Assembly: GCA_905214875.1 (NCBI GenBank)
Contig: CAJMNR010000025.1
Location: 1 to 60,749 of the forward strand
Origin: an uncultured bacterium
Lineage (GTDB): Bacteria > Bacillota > Clostridia > Lachnospirales > Lachnospiraceae
Length of the DNA: 60,749 nt
Reading direction: 5' to 3'
Position numbers and translations under genes: made by a program. Of the stretch, positions 58,881 to 60,749 are shown piece by piece. The first letter of the stretch is position 1, and each line of letters opens with the position of its first letter. The notes under the pieces are model-generated. The model worked only from the letters and a program-made list of their open reading frames with translations. It ran no database searches and was not told the DNA's origin.

Positions 58881-59446
58881 TTTATCTACAGTTATTCTGG
58901 ACTTTCTTAAAGATTGGAGCGTTTACTTTTGGAGGCGGCTATGCCATGCTTCCATTAATCGAGAAAGAGGTTATGCGCCAGGGCTGGATGTCCATGGAGG
59001 AGTTAGTAAACTTTATTGCGGTCAGTGAAAGCACGCCGGGGCCCTTTGCCGTAAATATATCCACGTATGTGGGAAGTGAGACTGGCGGATTGCTTGGAGC
59101 GGTCTGCGCATCTGTCGGAGTAGTACTTCCTTCTTTTGTGATCATTTTAATCGTGGCGAAATGCTTTCTGGCATTTAAGAATAATCGATTTGTGCAGTAT
59201 GGACTTTTAGGATTGCGTCCTGCTGTAATCGGTCTGATAGCGGCAGCGGTAATCAGTGTAGGGAAGGCTGCATTTTTTCCAAATGGTGCTTGGACTCTAG
59301 AAGTAAGAACGGTTCGCTTTTTTATAGCGGTCATATTATTTTTAGTGATGTTATTGGCAAAGAAAATGAAATGCCATCCAATTGCTATTATTTTAGCTTC
59401 TGCAGTAATTGGTATTGGTGTTGGATATATGGGATATCTTCCATAA
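58877..59446 (+). CDS. chromate transporter-family half protein 2
   Basis: 189 residues, second CHR half: FWTFLKIGAFTFGGGYAMLP, VSESTPGPFAVNISTYVGS and hydrophobic helices including VVLPSFVIILIVAKCF. It shares the FTFGGGYAM and ESTPGP motifs with the first half, as expected from an old tandem duplication. Its start overlaps the first half (ATGA). Confidence 0.88.
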   Translation: MIYLQLFWTFLKIGAFTFGGGYAMLPLIEKEVMRQGWMSMEELVNFIAVSESTPGPFAVNISTYVGSETGGLLGAVCASVGVVLPSFVIILIVAKCFLAFKNNRFVQYGLLGLRPAVIGLIAAAVISVGKAAFFPNGAWTLEVRTVRFFIAVILFLVMLLAKKMKCHPIAIILASAVIGIGVGYMGYLP

Positions 59447-59454
59447 AAATAGGA

Positions 59455-59488
59455 TCGGCCAGGCGTATTGTTAATACGCTTTGGCCGA
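59455..59488. terminator. hairpin after the chromate transporter pair
   Basis: TCGGCCA/TGGCCGA plus GCGTATT/AATACGC around GTT, one bulge. There is no T-tract, so termination is uncertain. Confidence 0.5.
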
Positions 59489-59559
59489 CTGGATTTATAC
59501 GAGAATCTTGCCTGGTGTGTTCCTTTTGAATGAATTTTTTAAAAAATTTAGAAAAAAGG

Positions 59560-59589
59560 TTGACAAAGATACCTGCTTTCGTATATACT
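59560..59589 (+). promoter_or_regulatory. tRNA promoter
   Basis: TTGACA, 18-nt spacer, TATACT, about 40 nt before tRNA-Gly. Confidence 0.8.
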
Positions 59590-59629
59590 ATAAAAGTCGC
59601 ATGAATGAAGCGGCAAACAAAGTGAATAT

Positions 59630-59701
59630 GCGCGAGTGGCTCAGTGGTGGAGTATCGCCTTGCCAAGGCGAGGGTCGCGGGTTCGAATCCCGTCTCGCGC
59701 T
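59630..59701 (+). tRNA. tRNA-Gly (anticodon GCC)
   Basis: Acceptor GCGCGAG pairs with CTCGCGC. The D arm is GGCTCAGTGGTGGAG. The anticodon stem TCGCC/GGCGA holds loop TTGCCAA (anticodon GCC). The T arm GCGGG TTCGAAT CCCGT is standard. CCA is not encoded. It reads GGC/GGU codons. Confidence 0.97.
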
Positions 59702-59713
59702 TACTTGATTTGA

Positions 59714-59745
59714 AGAGAAATATGAAAAGGTTTCTCTTTTTTTTT
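59714..59745 (+). terminator. tRNA-Gly terminator
   Basis: AGAGAAA pairs with TTTCTCT and runs into T9. The structured repeat begins 2 nt later. Confidence 0.85.
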
Positions 59746-59746
59746 A

Positions 59747-59850
59747 ATTGTTAGGAAATTTCTCTGTCGAGCTCTTTCCTAACAATTAAAAATGTCCCAA
59801 AAAGCGGGACGTGTGATGCGCACTCACCTGAAAGGAAGATGTCGCTACCA
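59747..59850. repeat. structured dispersed repeat, copy 2
   Basis: A perfect 12-bp stem, ATTGTTAGGAAA/TTTCCTAACAAT, encloses TTTCTCTGTCGAGCTC. Then a small GTCCC/GGGAC hairpin, then a conserved tail through GTGATGCGCACTCACCTG to GTCGCTACCA. Nearly identical to copy 3 except in the small hairpin, where both arms changed together. Confidence 0.85.
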
Positions 59851-59870
59851 AGACCAGGTTCGGCGCGGGC

Positions 59871-59952
59871 AAAGTGTGCGTTCCTTGACAAACGCAAAAG
59901 ACGCGAGAATGTGTGGAACACACACTTTGTTCTGGAAATGTACTTTGCGTTT
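59871..59952. other. further hairpins downstream of repeat copy 2
   Basis: AAAGTGTGCGTTCC (59871) pairs with GGAACACACACTTT (ending 59928, one G-U). AAACGCAAAAG (59890) can also pair with CTTTGCGTTT (59943-59952), so the two folds compete. This may be the rest of the repeat unit, or its own RNA; the matching part of copy 3 lies beyond the window. 59953-60046 shows nothing else. Confidence 0.45.
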
Positions 59953-60046
59953 CTTAAAAAATATAAAATCATTCTTTGTGGAAACGTTTCCGAATTTTAT
60001 AAAATAATTGGATAAAAATAAGTTTTAGGTAATGTTTTGGGAAGTG

Positions 60047-60075
60047 TTGACACAATTAATGAGAAAGTATAGAAT
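60047..60075 (+). promoter_or_regulatory. sigma-A promoter of the 60117 gene
   Basis: TTGACA, 17-nt spacer, TAGAAT, with the gene start about 40 nt downstream. Confidence 0.75.
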
Positions 60076-60116
60076 ATATTAAAAAAGTTTAATAGAGATA
60101 TAACATAACGGAGAAT

Positions 60117-60593
60117 ATGAACATGCAATATTTTTACAATGAAAAACCTTTAAAGTTTGACGGCATCGATATGGAAAATGAAAGTGTATTTCCAATGATT
60201 AAGGATTTTACAATTCGAATTGTTGAAAGTGACTTTTCTGGGATGCAATTATTGTTTTACAGTGAAGAAAATGGAGTAGTAACTTCATTTCCATGGTTAT
60301 CTGACGTAGATACGACATTAAAGACAATGAACATGATGCAGATCTTCCTTGGTTCTAAGGAAAGACCATATTGTGTTGAGGAAGACAATTCTAAGGTTGT
60401 CATTTATGCAGATGGTGATTATGTTTATGTTTTACAAGGGGAAACATCCTCTAATGAAGGGTTTAAAACATACTTCCGTGTGAAATATGATACTTATATT
60501 AGTGAATGGGAAACGTTACTCACTTATTTCAAGTCAAGATTATTTGACCGTGAAGAAGCATATGAGATGTTTGGCGTAGAAGATATTTACTAA
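60117..60593 (+). CDS. unrecognised small cytoplasmic protein
   Basis: 158 residues, acidic, no signal or membrane segment. Beta-rich pattern: FPMIKDFTIRIVE, GMQLLFYSEENGVVTSFPWL, YCVEEDNSKVVIYADGDYVY, VLQGETSSNEGFKTYFRVKY, with a helical C-terminus. No family is recognised. GGAG lies 3 nt before ATG 60117 and 9 nt before ATG 60123, so the second may be the real start. It has its own promoter and terminator and lies between two copies of the structured repeat. Confidence 0.65.
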   Translation: MNMQYFYNEKPLKFDGIDMENESVFPMIKDFTIRIVESDFSGMQLLFYSEENGVVTSFPWLSDVDTTLKTMNMMQIFLGSKERPYCVEEDNSKVVIYADGDYVYVLQGETSSNEGFKTYFRVKYDTYISEWETLLTYFKSRLFDREEAYEMFGVEDIY

Positions 60594-60608
60594 AATGAAA
60601 TATATAAT

Positions 60609-60645
60609 GCTTAAGGCGTTTGAATGGATGCCTTAAGCTTTTTTT
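60609..60645 (+). terminator. terminator of the 60117 gene
   Basis: GCTTAAGGC pairs perfectly with GCCTTAAGC, then T7; repeat copy 3 begins at the very next base. Confidence 0.9.
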
Positions 60646-60749
60646 ATTGTTAGGAAATTTCTCTGTCGAGCTCTTTCCTAACAATAAAAAACCTCCCCAA
60701 AAGCGGGGCGTGTGATGCGCACTCACCTGAAAGGAAGATGTCGCTACCA
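60646..60749. repeat. structured dispersed repeat, copy 3, cut by the window end
   Basis: Same 12-bp stem and loop as copy 2, and the same tail from CGTGTGATGCGCACTCACC on. The small hairpin here is CCCC-AAAAGC-GGGG. The sequence runs off the end of the window still matching copy 2. Confidence 0.85.

Noticed and set aside
59751..60007. Short frames on both strands through repeat copy 2 (and 59481-59708 across the tRNA)
   Set aside because: They run through a tRNA, terminators and hairpins; no ribosome sites, not conserved as protein between repeat copies.
1..60749. CRISPR array, insertion sequence or prophage
   Set aside because: No regularly spaced direct repeats, transposase, integrase or phage structural genes were found; the repeats seen are solitary hairpin elements.

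Overview
The window looks like chromosomal DNA from a low-GC Gram-positive anaerobe of the Clostridia, most likely a Lachnospiraceae-type gut bacterium. This is inferred from the AT-rich intergenic DNA, strong AGGAGG-type ribosome sites, intrinsic hairpin/T-tract terminators, lipoprotein ABC receptors, a yjdF-type leader and an anaerobic purine-degradation gene set. The species cannot be named from the sequence alone. Almost everything is on the + strand; the one clear exception is the guaD-ade-xdhC operon.

Layout. 1-3.3 kb: the end of an L-arabinose operon (araB cut by the window edge, araD, and a galM broken by an internal deletion). 3.5-9.2 kb: a C45-type acyltransferase/hydrolase, an ECF-like sigma factor with a frameshifted anti-sigma gene, a cytoplasmic GH13 alpha-amylase and a small membrane-anchored protein. 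9.3-15.1 kb: a cystine-type symporter with a CoA-disulfide-reductase-like flavoprotein, a chemoreceptor behind a flagellar-sigma promoter, and two small genes. 15.1-18.8 kb: a LysR regulator and modABC molybdate transport.

18.8-52.1 kb is the core: a molybdenum-dependent purine catabolism island. Guanine and adenine deaminases and an XdhC-type maturation protein run leftward. Diverging from them is a 10-gene operon: a BMP-family nucleoside ABC transporter, a TetR regulator, then moeA-like, moaC, moaA, MOSC and mogA. The next operon (32.3-47.1 kb) holds a hydantoinase, a three-subunit xanthine dehydrogenase, ssnA, a ygfK-like protein, ygeX, ygeY, a D-aminoacylase-like amidohydrolase, a fused xanthine dehydrogenase (xdhD type) and mocA. 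A second full copy of the BMP transporter follows. The inferred flow is: nucleosides and bases imported, bases deaminated, purine oxidised or reduced at Mo/Fe-S enzymes, ring opened by amidohydrolases, and diaminopropionate split to pyruvate and ammonia. The same locus supplies Mo uptake and much of cofactor synthesis. Three near-identical 18-bp palindromes sit at the divergent promoter and before the hydantoinase, so one TetR regulator may tie the operons together.

52-60.7 kb: a metallophosphoesterase, a yjdF-type riboswitch with its gene, a glutaredoxin-like protein, a large unusual protein resembling the front half of HerA-type ATPases, an unknown protein, an LDH-family dehydrogenase, a split chromate-type transporter, tRNA-Gly(GCC), an unknown small gene, and two copies of a structured repeat. 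A third, decayed copy lies in the purine divergent promoter region. No CRISPR array, insertion sequence or prophage was seen.
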